In this document: one piece after another, positions 1 through 6,258 of the stretch | Numbering within the stretch: the first letter of the stretch is position 1 | Layout: each line of letters opens with the position of its first letter | Source of the DNA: SIG565 sp045650565 | Lineage (GTDB): Bacteria > Bacillota > Clostridia > Oscillospirales > Acutalibacteraceae | DNA length: 28,995 bases | Reading direction: 5' to 3' | Assembly: GCA_045650565.1 (NCBI GenBank) | Contig: JAZRRG010000070.1 | Span: forward strand, 1 to 28,995 | Notes under the pieces: generated by a model | Told to the model about the DNA's origin: nothing | The model's database searches: none | Seen by the model: the letters and a program-made list of their open reading frames with translations, nothing else | Program-made: the position numbers and the translations under genes

Positions 1-28
1 ACGAAATAAATATTATATTATTTAATAT

Positions 29-42
29 GTGCTTTAAAGCAC
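29..42. repeat. 14-bp perfect palindrome upstream of tRNA-Leu
   Basis: GTGCTTTAAAGCAC is a perfect palindrome 12 bases upstream of the tRNA. It could be the end of an upstream terminator or a protein-binding site. The window starts too close to it to tell, and no T-tract follows on the plus strand. Confidence 0.4.
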
Positions 43-54
43 TATAAATTTAAT

Positions 55-141
55 GCCGCTGTGGTGGAATAGGCAGACACAAGGGACTTAAAATCCCTCG
101 GTAGCAATACCGTACCGGTTCAAGTCCGGTCAGCGGCACCA
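55..141 (+). tRNA. tRNA-Leu (anticodon UAA)
   Basis: The acceptor stem GCCGCTG (55-61) pairs with CAGCGGC (131-137), followed by discriminator A and an encoded CCA (139-141). The anticodon arm AGGGA-CTTAAAA-TCCCT (82-98) puts TAA at 89-91, so it reads UUA leucine codons. The long variable arm (about 99-115) and the T-arm GGTTCAAGTCC fit a class II leucine tRNA of 87 nt. A terminator follows immediately, so this is the last or only gene of its transcript. Confidence 0.97.
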
Positions 142-142
142 G

Positions 143-177
143 AAAAAACTCTTGTTCGAAAGAACAAGAGTTTTTTT
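143..177 (+). terminator. Rho-independent terminator of tRNA-Leu
   Basis: The stem ACTCTTGTTC (148-157) pairs with GAACAAGAGT (162-171) across a GAAA tetraloop, and seven T residues follow at 171-177. The first box of the hairpin array begins at the next base. Confidence 0.93.
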
Positions 178-350
178 AGTTATATTCGCCTTTCGGCGAG
201 TTATATTGCTTCGCAGTGATATTTGAACTTCGTTCAAGTGATATTCGCTTCGCGAGTTAAAGGGCGAATATAATATCACTTTTGCGATAGCAAAAATATC
301 ACTATGCCGTAAGGCATAATATCACTCTGTGCGTAGCACAGAATATCACT
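178..350. repeat. Ladder-like hairpin array, copy 1
   Basis: Eight nine-base boxes alternate with seven short hairpins. The left boxes are AGTTATATT or AGTGATATT (178-186, 199-207, 215-223, 237-245). The right boxes are AATATCACT (272-280, 295-303, 318-326, 342-350), the reverse complement of AGTGATATT. The inserts are small hairpins: CGCC-tttc-GGCG (187-198), GC-ttc-GC (208-214), TGAAC-ttc-GTTCA (224-236), CGC-ttc-GCG (246-254), TTTGC-gata-GCAAA (281-294), ATGCC-gtaa-GGCAT (304-317) and CTGTGC-gta-GCACAG (327-341). Left and right boxes can pair as a spine with hairpins on both sides. The same plan recurs at 5884-6058. I do not recognise a named family; a MITE-like or palindromic repeat element is the likely nature. 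Confidence 0.88.
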
Positions 351-405
351 AAAATCTTGTGCTTTCCTCCGCTTTATGCTATAAATAAAAGCCACTATTC
401 GCGGC
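351..405. other. Intergenic, nothing recognised
   Basis: This stretch between hairpin array 1 and the 3' end of the XRE gene contains a short AAGCC...GGCTT repeat (390-407) that could help terminate the XRE transcript. No other feature is visible. Confidence 0.4.
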
Positions 406-612
406 TTATTTTTGTATATCAGGGTTACTTGTTCGCTCAAGTAAATAATCTATCGAGATATTAAAATAATCGGCTATTTTTATAAGCTCATTTATTCCCG
501 GCTCACGCTCGCCTGTTTCATATCGACTTATGGTGTTTTGATTTGTATTTAAATCTAATGCCAATTTTAATTGAGAAATTCCTTTTGACTTTCTTATTTC
601 TTTTAATCTCAT
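406..612 (-). CDS. Small XRE-family (Cro/cI-like) transcriptional repressor
   Basis: This 68-residue protein is essentially one HTH_3 domain. KGISQLKLALDLNTNQNTIS (residues 10-29) is the helix-turn-helix, followed by RYETGEREPGINELIKIADY, the classic continuation of this family, and a short tail ending in NPDIQK. The ATG at 610-612 follows a purine-rich AGGGGG ribosome-binding site. It is transcribed divergently from the lipoprotein at 693. The 80-bp gap holds a consensus promoter for that gene and two similar 17-bp imperfect palindromes, so it probably represses the lipoprotein promoter and possibly its own. The ligand, if any, cannot be inferred because there is no sensing domain. Confidence 0.92.
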   Translation of the reverse strand: MRLKEIRKSKGISQLKLALDLNTNQNTISRYETGEREPGINELIKIADYFNISIDYLLERTSNPDIQK

Positions 613-624
613 TAAAATTCCCCC

Positions 625-653
625 TTGACATTATTATCCCATACTGGTATAAT
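625..653 (+). promoter_or_regulatory. Consensus sigma-A promoter for the lipoprotein gene
   Basis: TTGACA (625-630), a 17-base spacer and TATAAT (648-653) form a perfect housekeeping promoter, 40 bases before the TTG start. So strong a promoter next to a repressor gene suggests the gene is normally held off. Confidence 0.88.
635..651. promoter_or_regulatory. Putative XRE operator O1
   Basis: TATCCCATACTGGTATA is an imperfect palindrome (TATNCC...GGTATA) covering the promoter spacer and the start of the -10 box. A second copy with the same outer bases lies at 659-675, 24 bp away centre to centre. Binding here would block RNA polymerase. Confidence 0.65.
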
Positions 654-658
654 ATAAA

Positions 659-675
659 TATCCCGATTTGGTATA
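659..675. promoter_or_regulatory. Putative XRE operator O2
   Basis: TATCCCGATTTGGTATA shares TATCCC and TGGTATA with O1 and covers the expected transcription start of the lipoprotein gene. Two spaced sites suggest cooperative binding of repressor dimers. Confidence 0.62.
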
Positions 676-692
676 TTTAAGGAGGAAGTATA

Positions 693-1211
693 TTGAAAAA
701 GTTTTTGATTTTATTTTTGGCACTGTTATTAACAATTGTATTTGTCGGTTGTAATAAATCCACTGAAACACCCAGCGAACTCACATCAAATAGTGAAACC
801 TTATCACAACCACAAATTTCCAGTGCTGTTATTACCGATGCCCTTTTATCATTCAGGTATCCGGCTGGTGCGTTCTCCATACCACTTAAGAATTTGTTGC
901 CTGAATGTTGTCCCGATTATAAAGCCACCTTTGCCACATACGAAGAATTGAAATCCCAAAAATTAACGGAAGAACAAATTCAAAAATATGAAACAAGTAA
1001 TATTAAGGAATACTTGGGCAATTCTTATTTTGTAACCGTAACCGGATGCATTATGGAAAATCCTGATATTCCTTATCTCGTAACTGAAAATAAGGAGATT
1101 TTAACTCTTTTAATTATATTTGATAACAATGATGCTGTAGTAGGTCATATTATTATAAATAACTGTAGTCAATTAGATACCTGTGCAATACTCATTGCAA
1201 CTAATTATTAA
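693..1211 (+). CDS. Small secreted lipoprotein of unknown function
   Basis: This 172-residue protein starts at a TTG codon placed seven bases after GGAGG (681-685). No ATG in this frame is as well placed. Residues 1-19 form a lipoprotein signal (MKK, then a Leu/Ile/Val-rich core) ending in the lipobox FVGC, so Cys20 would be lipidated and the protein anchored outside the membrane. A Ser/Thr/Pro/Glu-rich linker covers about residues 21-45. A globular domain follows that I do not recognise; it contains an adjacent Cys pair and later single cysteines. The gene has its own consensus promoter overlapped by operator-like sites facing the XRE gene. The function is unknown. Confidence 0.85.
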   Translation: MKKFLILFLALLLTIVFVGCNKSTETPSELTSNSETLSQPQISSAVITDALLSFRYPAGAFSIPLKNLLPECCPDYKATFATYEELKSQKLTEEQIQKYETSNIKEYLGNSYFVTVTGCIMENPDIPYLVTENKEILTLLIIFDNNDAVVGHIIINNCSQLDTCAILIATNY

Positions 1212-1243
1212 TTGATTGCTTCTTATGCTCTTCTATGCTGAAA

Positions 1244-1269
1244 AAAAGAGCCGAGATTTCGGCTCTTTT
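1244..1269. terminator. Bidirectional terminator
   Basis: AAAAGAGCCGA (1244-1254) and TCGGCTCTTTT (1259-1269) form a hairpin with a four-base loop, with A-tracts and T-tracts on the two sides. It separates the convergent lipoprotein and TtcA-like genes and can serve both. Confidence 0.9.
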
Positions 1270-1274
1270 CCGTT

Positions 1275-2096
1275 TTAATATTCTTCTGTAAAAAGATGCT
1301 TTTCGCCCTTATCAGCATCCCTATACCCTACAATTTGCGCCAAATTTACATTGTGCATACTGCGAAAAACATTATCATCCATTTCGGGATTGATTTTTCT
1401 GATTTCGGCAATAATTTTCTTGGTTTCTTTTCGCTTTGAAAGCGCCTCATTTTGCATGCCCGCCTCAGTGAATTTACAGGCACATTGTAAAAATTCAAGT
1501 CCATTATATTTTGCCCACGAAATAATATCTCGTTCCTTAACCTTATAAAGCGGGCGGATAAGCTCCATACCCTGAAAATTAGTGCTGTGCAGTTTAGGCA
1601 GCATTGTTTTAATCTCACTCGAATACATCATGCTCATAAGCAAGGTTTCAATAGAATCATCAAAATGATGACCGAGCGCAATTTTGTTACAGCCGAGCTT
1701 TTTAGCTTCGCTGTAAAGATAACCTCGGCGCATCCTTGCGCACAAATAACAGGGTGAGCCATCCACCTCGGTTACAACATCGAAAATATTACTCTCAAAT
1801 ATATGAATTGGTATATTCATAAGCTTTGCGTTATATTCTATCAATGCCCTGTTTTTAGGTTTGTAGCCGGGGTCCATAACTATAAATTCGAGCGAAAACG
1901 GCACCTCGCTATGTCTACACAATTCCTGCATACATTTTGCAAGTAAAACCGAATCTTTGCCGCCAGAAATACAAACGGCGATTTTGTCGTTCTCGTTTAT
2001 AAGCTCATATTCCTTGACAGCGCCCACAAAATTATTCCATATACTTTTGCGATATTTTTTTATAATGCTTCTCTCAATTTCGATATGTTTTTCCAT
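1275..2096 (-). CDS. TtcA-like tRNA 2-thiolation PP-loop ATPase
   Basis: This 273-residue cytosolic enzyme belongs to the TtcA/TilS PP-loop family. SGGKDS (residues 44-49) is the ATP-pyrophosphatase P-loop, and GHHFDDSIET (142-151) is the second conserved block. The CxxC in SPCYLCARMRRG (Cys116, Cys119) together with Cys205 or Cys207 in FLQCACKF matches the three cysteines that hold the [4Fe-4S] cluster in TtcA. Known TtcA adenylates cytidine 32 of tRNA and replaces O2 with sulfur. Whether this member makes s2C32 or acts on another tRNA base cannot be told. AGGTGG precedes the ATG at short spacing. It lies 16 bases downstream of the nhaC terminator with no clear promoter of its own, so it may depend on read-through. 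Confidence 0.88.
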   Translation of the reverse strand: MEKHIEIERSIIKKYRKSIWNNFVGAVKEYELINENDKIAVCISGGKDSVLLAKCMQELCRHSEVPFSLEFIVMDPGYKPKNRALIEYNAKLMNIPIHIFESNIFDVVTEVDGSPCYLCARMRRGYLYSEAKKLGCNKIALGHHFDDSIETLLMSMMYSSEIKTMLPKLHSTNFQGMELIRPLYKVKERDIISWAKYNGLEFLQCACKFTEAGMQNEALSKRKETKKIIAEIRKINPEMDDNVFRSMHNVNLAQIVGYRDADKGEKHLFTEEY

Positions 2097-2112
2097 ACTC
2101 CACCTAAATAAA

Positions 2113-2148
2113 AAGTCGTTGCATCTATAATTATAGGTGCAACGACTT
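2113..2148 (-). terminator. Terminator of the nhaC-like gene
   Basis: An 18-bp almost perfect palindrome (AAGTCGTTGCA at 2113-2123 against TGCAACGACTT at 2138-2148, with a paired AT-rich centre) is followed on the minus strand by a T-rich run. It ends the antiporter transcript just before the TtcA-like gene. Confidence 0.85.
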
Positions 2149-2164
2149 ATATTTTCAAGTGCTA

Positions 2165-3892
2165 TTATTTAGCTACAACCTGTTTTTTGCCTGTAATAAG
2201 CTTAATAACAACAATGGTAAGCACCATACTTACAACACCTATTGCAAGACAAATTACTGCATTTTGAATAAACGGTGCGATAATAAAGTTCACAAACGAT
2301 ACTGCAGCAACAGTAATTACATACGGCAGCTGGGTTGCAACGTGGTTTAAGTGGTTACACTGTGCACCGGCAGACGACATAATTGTCGTATCGGAAATAG
2401 GTGAGCAATGGTCTCCGCAAACTGCACCTGCAAGACAAGCAGAAATACCGATAATCATAAGGGTATGGTTGTCAGGGAATATAGCGGTAACGATGGGGAT
2501 AAGTATACCGAATGTGCCCCAAGAGGTTCCTGTTGAGAAGGAAAGTATGCAAGCTACAATGAATATAATTGCAGGAAGGAACTTATCAAGACCTGCCGCT
2601 GCATTTTCCATAAGCTGTGCTACAAAAACCTTTGCGCCGAGTGCCGTTGTCATATTCTTAAGTGCGGTTGCCATTGTAAGAATAATTATAGCAGGAACCA
2701 TCGCCTTAAAACCGGCAGGAATGCAAGACATAGCCGATTTAAAGTTAACAACACGGCGGAGTATAAAGTAAATAATTGCAATAATTACCGCTACAAAAGC
2801 GCCCCACGGCAAGCCAACGGTTGAATCAGTGTTAGAGAAAGCATCAATAAAGTTCATACCGGCAAATGTATTTCCGTTACCGTTATAAACGAGTGCTGCA
2901 ATACACACGCCAATAAGAACAATTACGGGTAAAACAAGGTCGATAATCTTGCCCTTGGGATTTTCCTCAATTACTTCTTCTTTTTCAATATTTCCCTTAC
3001 CGCTTGTGAATAAATCACACTTTTCGGCATTTGCCTCGTGAAGCTTCATCGGACCGTAATCAAACTTCATAAGAGTAATGGTGATAATAAATACAAAGGT
3101 TAACAATGAATAAAAGTTGTAAGGAATTGCCTCAATGAACAGTTTAAGACCCTCACCCTCGGGTGCATAGCCCGAAACGGCAGCCGCCCAAGATGAAATA
3201 GGAGCTATCATACAAACAGGAGCCGCAGTAGCATCAATTAAGAATGCTAATTTTGCACGGGAAATACGGTTTGCATCGGTTACGGGACGCATAACTGCAC
3301 CTACGGTTAAGCAGTTGAAATAGTCATCAATAAAGATAAGCACGCCGAGTATAAATGTAGCGATTGCGGCGCCTACCTTTGTGTGAATGTGCTTCTCTGC
3401 CCAACGGCCAAATGCCGCCGAACCGCCCGATTTGTTAAGCAACGCCACAAGAACACCAAGCAGTACAAGAAATATAAATATACCCGCAGTGCCCGAAACG
3501 GCATCAATAAATCCTGTGTTTGTAACTGTATCAAGTGTTTTTGTAACGCTAAAGTTGGCCGAGAATAAACCGCCCACCAAAATACCTATAAAAAGCGAAG
3601 AATAAACCTCTTTAGTTATAAGTGCCAAAACAATCGCAATGATGGGAGGTACAAGCGCCCAAAACGATGCAAATAAAGGAATTTCACTTCTTACGGTATC
3701 GAGCGCTATTGCCGAATTTTCGGCAAAATTTTCATCCGCATTGCTGTTATCTGTGTACGAATCAAGATACTCTACCGCCGTATCATAGTCGGTATATGCT
3801 ACCGCATCGGTAGCAGAAGCAGAAAATGCGAACATTGTTAGTGACAGCACAAGTACGAATACCACTGTCAAGATTTTCATGGTCTTTGTCAT
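2165..3892 (-). CDS. NhaC-family Na+/H+ antiporter with signal-like N-terminus
   Basis: This multi-spanning inner-membrane antiporter is 575 residues long when started at the ATG of 3890-3892, which follows AAGGTGG at good spacing. An ATG 33 bases upstream lacks a ribosome-binding site. The core from about residue 70 carries NhaC hallmarks: FIDDYFNCLTVGAVMRPVTD, then ATAAPVCMIAPISSW, and later SFSTGTSWGTFGILIP and CGDHCSPISDTTIMSSAG, with roughly a dozen hydrophobic helices. It would exchange sodium or an organic counter-ion for protons. The first about 65 residues are unusual: a signal-like hydrophobic stretch ending in FAFSASA, then an acidic Asn/Asp-rich segment predicted outside. A central acidic/lysine-rich cytoplasmic loop (around EKEEVIEENPKGK) splits the two halves. 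The exact substrate is not decidable. Confidence 0.92.
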   Translation of the reverse strand: MTKTMKILTVVFVLVLSLTMFAFSASATDAVAYTDYDTAVEYLDSYTDNSNADENFAENSAIALDTVRSEIPLFASFWALVPPIIAIVLALITKEVYSSLFIGILVGGLFSANFSVTKTLDTVTNTGFIDAVSGTAGIFIFLVLLGVLVALLNKSGGSAAFGRWAEKHIHTKVGAAIATFILGVLIFIDDYFNCLTVGAVMRPVTDANRISRAKLAFLIDATAAPVCMIAPISSWAAAVSGYAPEGEGLKLFIEAIPYNFYSLLTFVFIITITLMKFDYGPMKLHEANAEKCDLFTSGKGNIEKEEVIEENPKGKIIDLVLPVIVLIGVCIAALVYNGNGNTFAGMNFIDAFSNTDSTVGLPWGAFVAVIIAIIYFILRRVVNFKSAMSCIPAGFKAMVPAIIILTMATALKNMTTALGAKVFVAQLMENAAAGLDKFLPAIIFIVACILSFSTGTSWGTFGILIPIVTAIFPDNHTLMIIGISACLAGAVCGDHCSPISDTTIMSSAGAQCNHLNHVATQLPYVITVAAVSFVNFIIAPFIQNAVICLAIGVVSMVLTIVVIKLITGKKQVVAK

Positions 3893-3956
3893 CAAAGTCC
3901 CCACCTTTCGACAAAATGTTACCATAAATAATATGTAAAGTCAATAATATTTTAGG

Positions 3957-3985
3957 TTGTTATTGTTTCAACTTTATATTATAAT
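3957..3985 (+). promoter_or_regulatory. Promoter of the YitT-family gene
   Basis: TTGTTA (3957-3962), a 17-base spacer and TATAAT (3980-3985) lie 31 bases before the ATG at 4017. The divergent antiporter gene would use a weaker TTGACT-N17-TAACAT on the other strand. Confidence 0.65.
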
Positions 3986-4016
3986 ATTATTAAAACAAAT
4001 CACTTGGAGAGCAAAT

Positions 4017-4895
4017 ATGAAAAAACTAATAAGCGGCATATCGCTGCGCAATCTGCTTATGCTTACTGTCGCAGGCATAATAAACGCCATCGGCGTCACA
4101 TTCTTTTTAGCACCCGTAAAAATATACGATAGCGGTATTTCGGGTACATCAATTTTATTCTCGCAATTAACACCCGAATTTTTTACATTATCGTTTTTCC
4201 TTCTGATTCTTAACATTCCGCTGTTTTTATATGGGCTAAAGCGCCAAGGCGGTCTTTTTACCTTTTACGCTATATATTCGGTAGTTATCTACTCAATAAC
4301 CGCATTTTTGATAACCGATATTTTACCAATAGATGTTAGCTTTGCATCCCCCTTAGCAAAGGAAGATTTGTTGCTGTGCGCCCTTTTCGGCGGTGTGATT
4401 TCGGGTATCGGTAGCGGTACCGCCATACGCTTTGGCGGTGCAATGGATGGCATTGAGGTTATGGCGGTTATTTTTGCAAAGAAAATAGGTATATCGGTTG
4501 GAACCTTTGTGATGGCATACAATATGCTTTTGTATGTATCGGCGGGCATTATTTTAGGGGACTGGATTTTACCGCTTTATTCAATAGTGGCATATGCCGC
4601 TTCTCTTAAAACGGTGGACTTTATTGTAGACGGTATCGACCACGCTAAATGCGCTATAATCATCACTGAAAATCCCGATGAAATTTGTGATGAGCTATCA
4701 AAAACATTTGAATCGGGCTCTACCAAAATTAAAGCTGTGGGCGGTTATTCAAACTGTGAGAAAACAATGGTGTATTTTATAGTTAACCGTTTCCAAGTAG
4801 TGCGTTTAAAGGAGCTTGTCCACAGTATTGACCAAAACGCTTACATTACTATCAGCGAGGTTACCGATGTTTTCTCGGTTAACCGCAATAAATAG
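4017..4895 (+). CDS. YitT-family membrane protein (DUF161 plus DUF2179)
   Basis: This 292-residue protein has about five or six N-terminal hydrophobic segments with the YitT signatures NAIGVTFFLAPVKIYDSGIS and GSGTAIRFGGAMDGIEVMAV. A soluble C-terminal domain of about 80 residues (from IDHAKCAIIITENPDEI) matches DUF2179. YitT proteins are widespread in Firmicutes and their function is unsettled; a transport role is often presumed. The ATG at 4017 has GGAGA nine bases upstream and starts with the usual MKKL. An in-frame upstream start at 3957 would run through the promoter, so I reject it. Confidence 0.9.
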   Translation: MKKLISGISLRNLLMLTVAGIINAIGVTFFLAPVKIYDSGISGTSILFSQLTPEFFTLSFFLLILNIPLFLYGLKRQGGLFTFYAIYSVVIYSITAFLITDILPIDVSFASPLAKEDLLLCALFGGVISGIGSGTAIRFGGAMDGIEVMAVIFAKKIGISVGTFVMAYNMLLYVSAGIILGDWILPLYSIVAYAASLKTVDFIVDGIDHAKCAIIITENPDEICDELSKTFESGSTKIKAVGGYSNCEKTMVYFIVNRFQVVRLKELVHSIDQNAYITISEVTDVFSVNRNK

Positions 4896-4896
4896 G

Positions 4897-4925
4897 TTGA
4901 ATTTTGTCGTTTTTTGTAGTATTAT
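4897..4925 (+). promoter_or_regulatory. Promoter of the acyltransferase-fold gene
   Basis: TTGAAT (4897-4902), a 17-base spacer and TATTAT (4920-4925) lie directly after the stop codon of the preceding gene and 36 bases before the ATG at 4961. Confidence 0.6.
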
Positions 4926-4960
4926 TTATGTATATTTTTTTGGGGAAATGAGGAAAATCT

Positions 4961-5836
4961 ATGGCATTTAGAGCAGACGGTAAAAGGGTAAAAAATGCGG
5001 ACCCGATGTATACCGTAGCACCATTTATTATGGATAAGCGTTACGACTCGATGAATATGATAGAACTGAATATTCCAACCGAGCCGATACAAAAATACAT
5101 AAATGCGAAGCGCAAGGAGGGTGTTACCATTAGCCATATGGCAGTAATCCTTGCCGCCTACATCAGAACAATGGGTGAATTTCCGTCACTCAACCGATTT
5201 ATTGTGAACAAGCGTATTTATGCACGTAACGAAATCGCCGTTGGTATGGTTGTTCTGCAGCAGGGCAAAATGGATAACGGAACAATGTCCAAAATGTATT
5301 TTGATTATGAAAACACCATTTTTGATGTTAACAATATAATAAATGACTATGTTAATGAAAACCGCCACAACGGACAAAATAATTCCACCGAGAAGCTTAT
5401 TAAGTTTTTATTGAGCATCCCGGGTGTTTTACCCGTAGGCGTGGCGCTTTTCAAATTTTTAGACCGCCACGGCTGGTTGCCCAAAGCAATTATTGATGCA
5501 AGTCCCTTCCATACAAGTATGGTTATTTCAAATTTAGCATCTATCCGCACGAATCACATTTTCCACCACGTTTATGAGTTTGGTACAACAGGTATCCTAA
5601 TCACAATGGGTAACTCTCGTGAAATCCCAAAACGTGTAGGCGGTGAAATTATACACGAAAAATGTATTCCGCTGGGTATTGTTATGGATGAGCGTATATG
5701 CTCGGGCAGTTACTATGCCTTGGCGTTTAGGCGTATGAAAAAGTATTTAAGCAACCCCGAATTACTTGAAGGTCCACCCGAGGTTTTGAATATTGAAGTT
5801 CCACAAAAAAGAAAAAGTAAATATGCTAAAAACTAA
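4961..5836 (+). CDS. Free-standing 2-oxoacid dehydrogenase acyltransferase (E2/CAT-fold) domain protein, likely catalytically altered
   Basis: This 291-residue protein resembles the catalytic domain of dihydrolipoamide acyltransferases. SHMAVILAAYIRTMGEFPSL (residues 58-77) and the following LNRF...RNEIAVGMVV match the E2 pattern, and SMVISNLASI...FGTTGILITMG gives the later core. There is no lipoyl domain, no E3-binding domain and no neighbouring E1 or E3 gene. The active-site block DHRxxDG of true E2 enzymes appears here as DERICSG (243-249), so both the catalytic His and the following Asp are replaced, by Glu244 and Ser248. It may be a binding protein or an acyltransferase with different chemistry. 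GAGG precedes the ATG, the promoter is its own, and a hairpin follows. Confidence 0.8.
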   Translation: MAFRADGKRVKNADPMYTVAPFIMDKRYDSMNMIELNIPTEPIQKYINAKRKEGVTISHMAVILAAYIRTMGEFPSLNRFIVNKRIYARNEIAVGMVVLQQGKMDNGTMSKMYFDYENTIFDVNNIINDYVNENRHNGQNNSTEKLIKFLLSIPGVLPVGVALFKFLDRHGWLPKAIIDASPFHTSMVISNLASIRTNHIFHHVYEFGTTGILITMGNSREIPKRVGGEIIHEKCIPLGIVMDERICSGSYYALAFRRMKKYLSNPELLEGPPEVLNIEVPQKRKSKYAKN

Positions 5837-5854
5837 GAAAAAGCAGTTGGAAAA

Positions 5855-5883
5855 GAGGCACACTCCTAAGGGAAGTGTGCCTC
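5855..5883 (+). terminator. Hairpin after the acyltransferase-fold gene, T-tract missing
   Basis: GAGGCACACT (5855-5864) pairs with AGTGTGCCTC (5874-5883) across a nine-base loop, 18 bases after the stop codon. A normal terminator would continue with T residues. Here the next base is the first base of hairpin array 2, as if the array had been inserted at the stem-to-T-tract junction. Confidence 0.65.
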
Positions 5884-6058
5884 AGTTATATTCGCCAAAG
5901 GCGAGTTCTAGTGCTACGCAGTTATATTTGGGCTTTGCCCAAGTTATATTCGCTTCGCGAGTTTTTAGGGCGAATATAATAGAACTAAAGCCAAAGGTTT
6001 TAATATCACTTTGCCGCATGGCAAAATATCACTGTGAGACCTGTCTCACAATATCACT
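5884..6058. repeat. Ladder-like hairpin array, copy 2
   Basis: This copy has the same plan as 178-350: four left boxes (AGTTATATT at 5884, 5920 and 5942; a degenerate AGTTCTAGT at 5904), four right boxes (AATAGAACT at 5978; AATATCACT at 6002, 6025 and 6050), and seven hairpins in the same order. Hairpins 1, 2 and 4 are near copies (CGCC-aaa-GGCG, GC-tac-GC, CGC-ttc-GCG). Hairpins 3, 5, 6 and 7 have quite different stems that remain fully paired: TGGGC-ttt-GCCCA, AAAGCC-aaa-GGTTTT, TTGCC-gcat-GGCAA and GTGAGA-cctg-TCTCAC. The core GGGCGAATATAAT is shared. An open frame of 121 codons crosses it but is only a by-product. Confidence 0.88.
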
Positions 6059-6094
6059 AATAGTTTTTATCTTTGAGATAGATAGTATTTCAAA

Positions 6095-6130
6095 CAACAC
6101 AGGAGAACCGTCCCCTTGTGTCCTTCTTGT
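6095..6130. repeat. Small repeat remnant (ACACAGGAGAACCGTCCCC type)
   Basis: ACACAGGAGAACCGTCCCC followed by TTGTGTCC, with a second TTGTGTCC eight bases on, forms an imperfect palindrome with ACACA/TGTGT ends. I recall closely similar strings (an AGGGGACGGTTCT core) as dispersed repeats in clostridial genomes, often near REP-associated transposases. No transposase is present here. The family assignment is from memory and not checked. Confidence 0.45.
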
Positions 6131-6187
6131 GTCCTTCTTCATTATCAACAACATGTGATAAAAACGCCAAAATCGAGGTGTCTTATA

Positions 6188-6216
6188 TTGACAAAAAATA
6201 CTAACTACTATATAAT
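6188..6216 (+). promoter_or_regulatory. Consensus promoter of alaS
   Basis: TTGACA (6188-6193), a 17-base spacer and TATAAT (6211-6216) match the consensus perfectly. The expected leader is only about 36 bases, too short for a T-box riboswitch, so tRNA-Ala-dependent leader control is unlikely here. Confidence 0.88.
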
Positions 6217-6258
6217 TATTTTGTATGTAATTATATTTATATAAGGGATGTATTTATA

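Noticed and set aside
178..350. CRISPR array
   Set aside because: Boxes are nine bases and inverted between left and right halves, and the inserts are self-complementary hairpins of 7-16 bases. This is unlike repeats and spacers, and no cas genes are near.
5793..6158. 121-codon open frame on the plus strand after the acyltransferase-fold gene
   Set aside because: It overlaps the 3' end of that gene and then runs through hairpin array 2. Its amino-acid pattern (repeated LY/VIFAS units) simply follows the boxes, and it lacks a ribosome-binding site.
6217..6258. T-box riboswitch before alaS
   Set aside because: A perfect promoter sits only about 36 bases before the start, leaving no room for a T-box leader. 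No specifier or antiterminator elements are visible.
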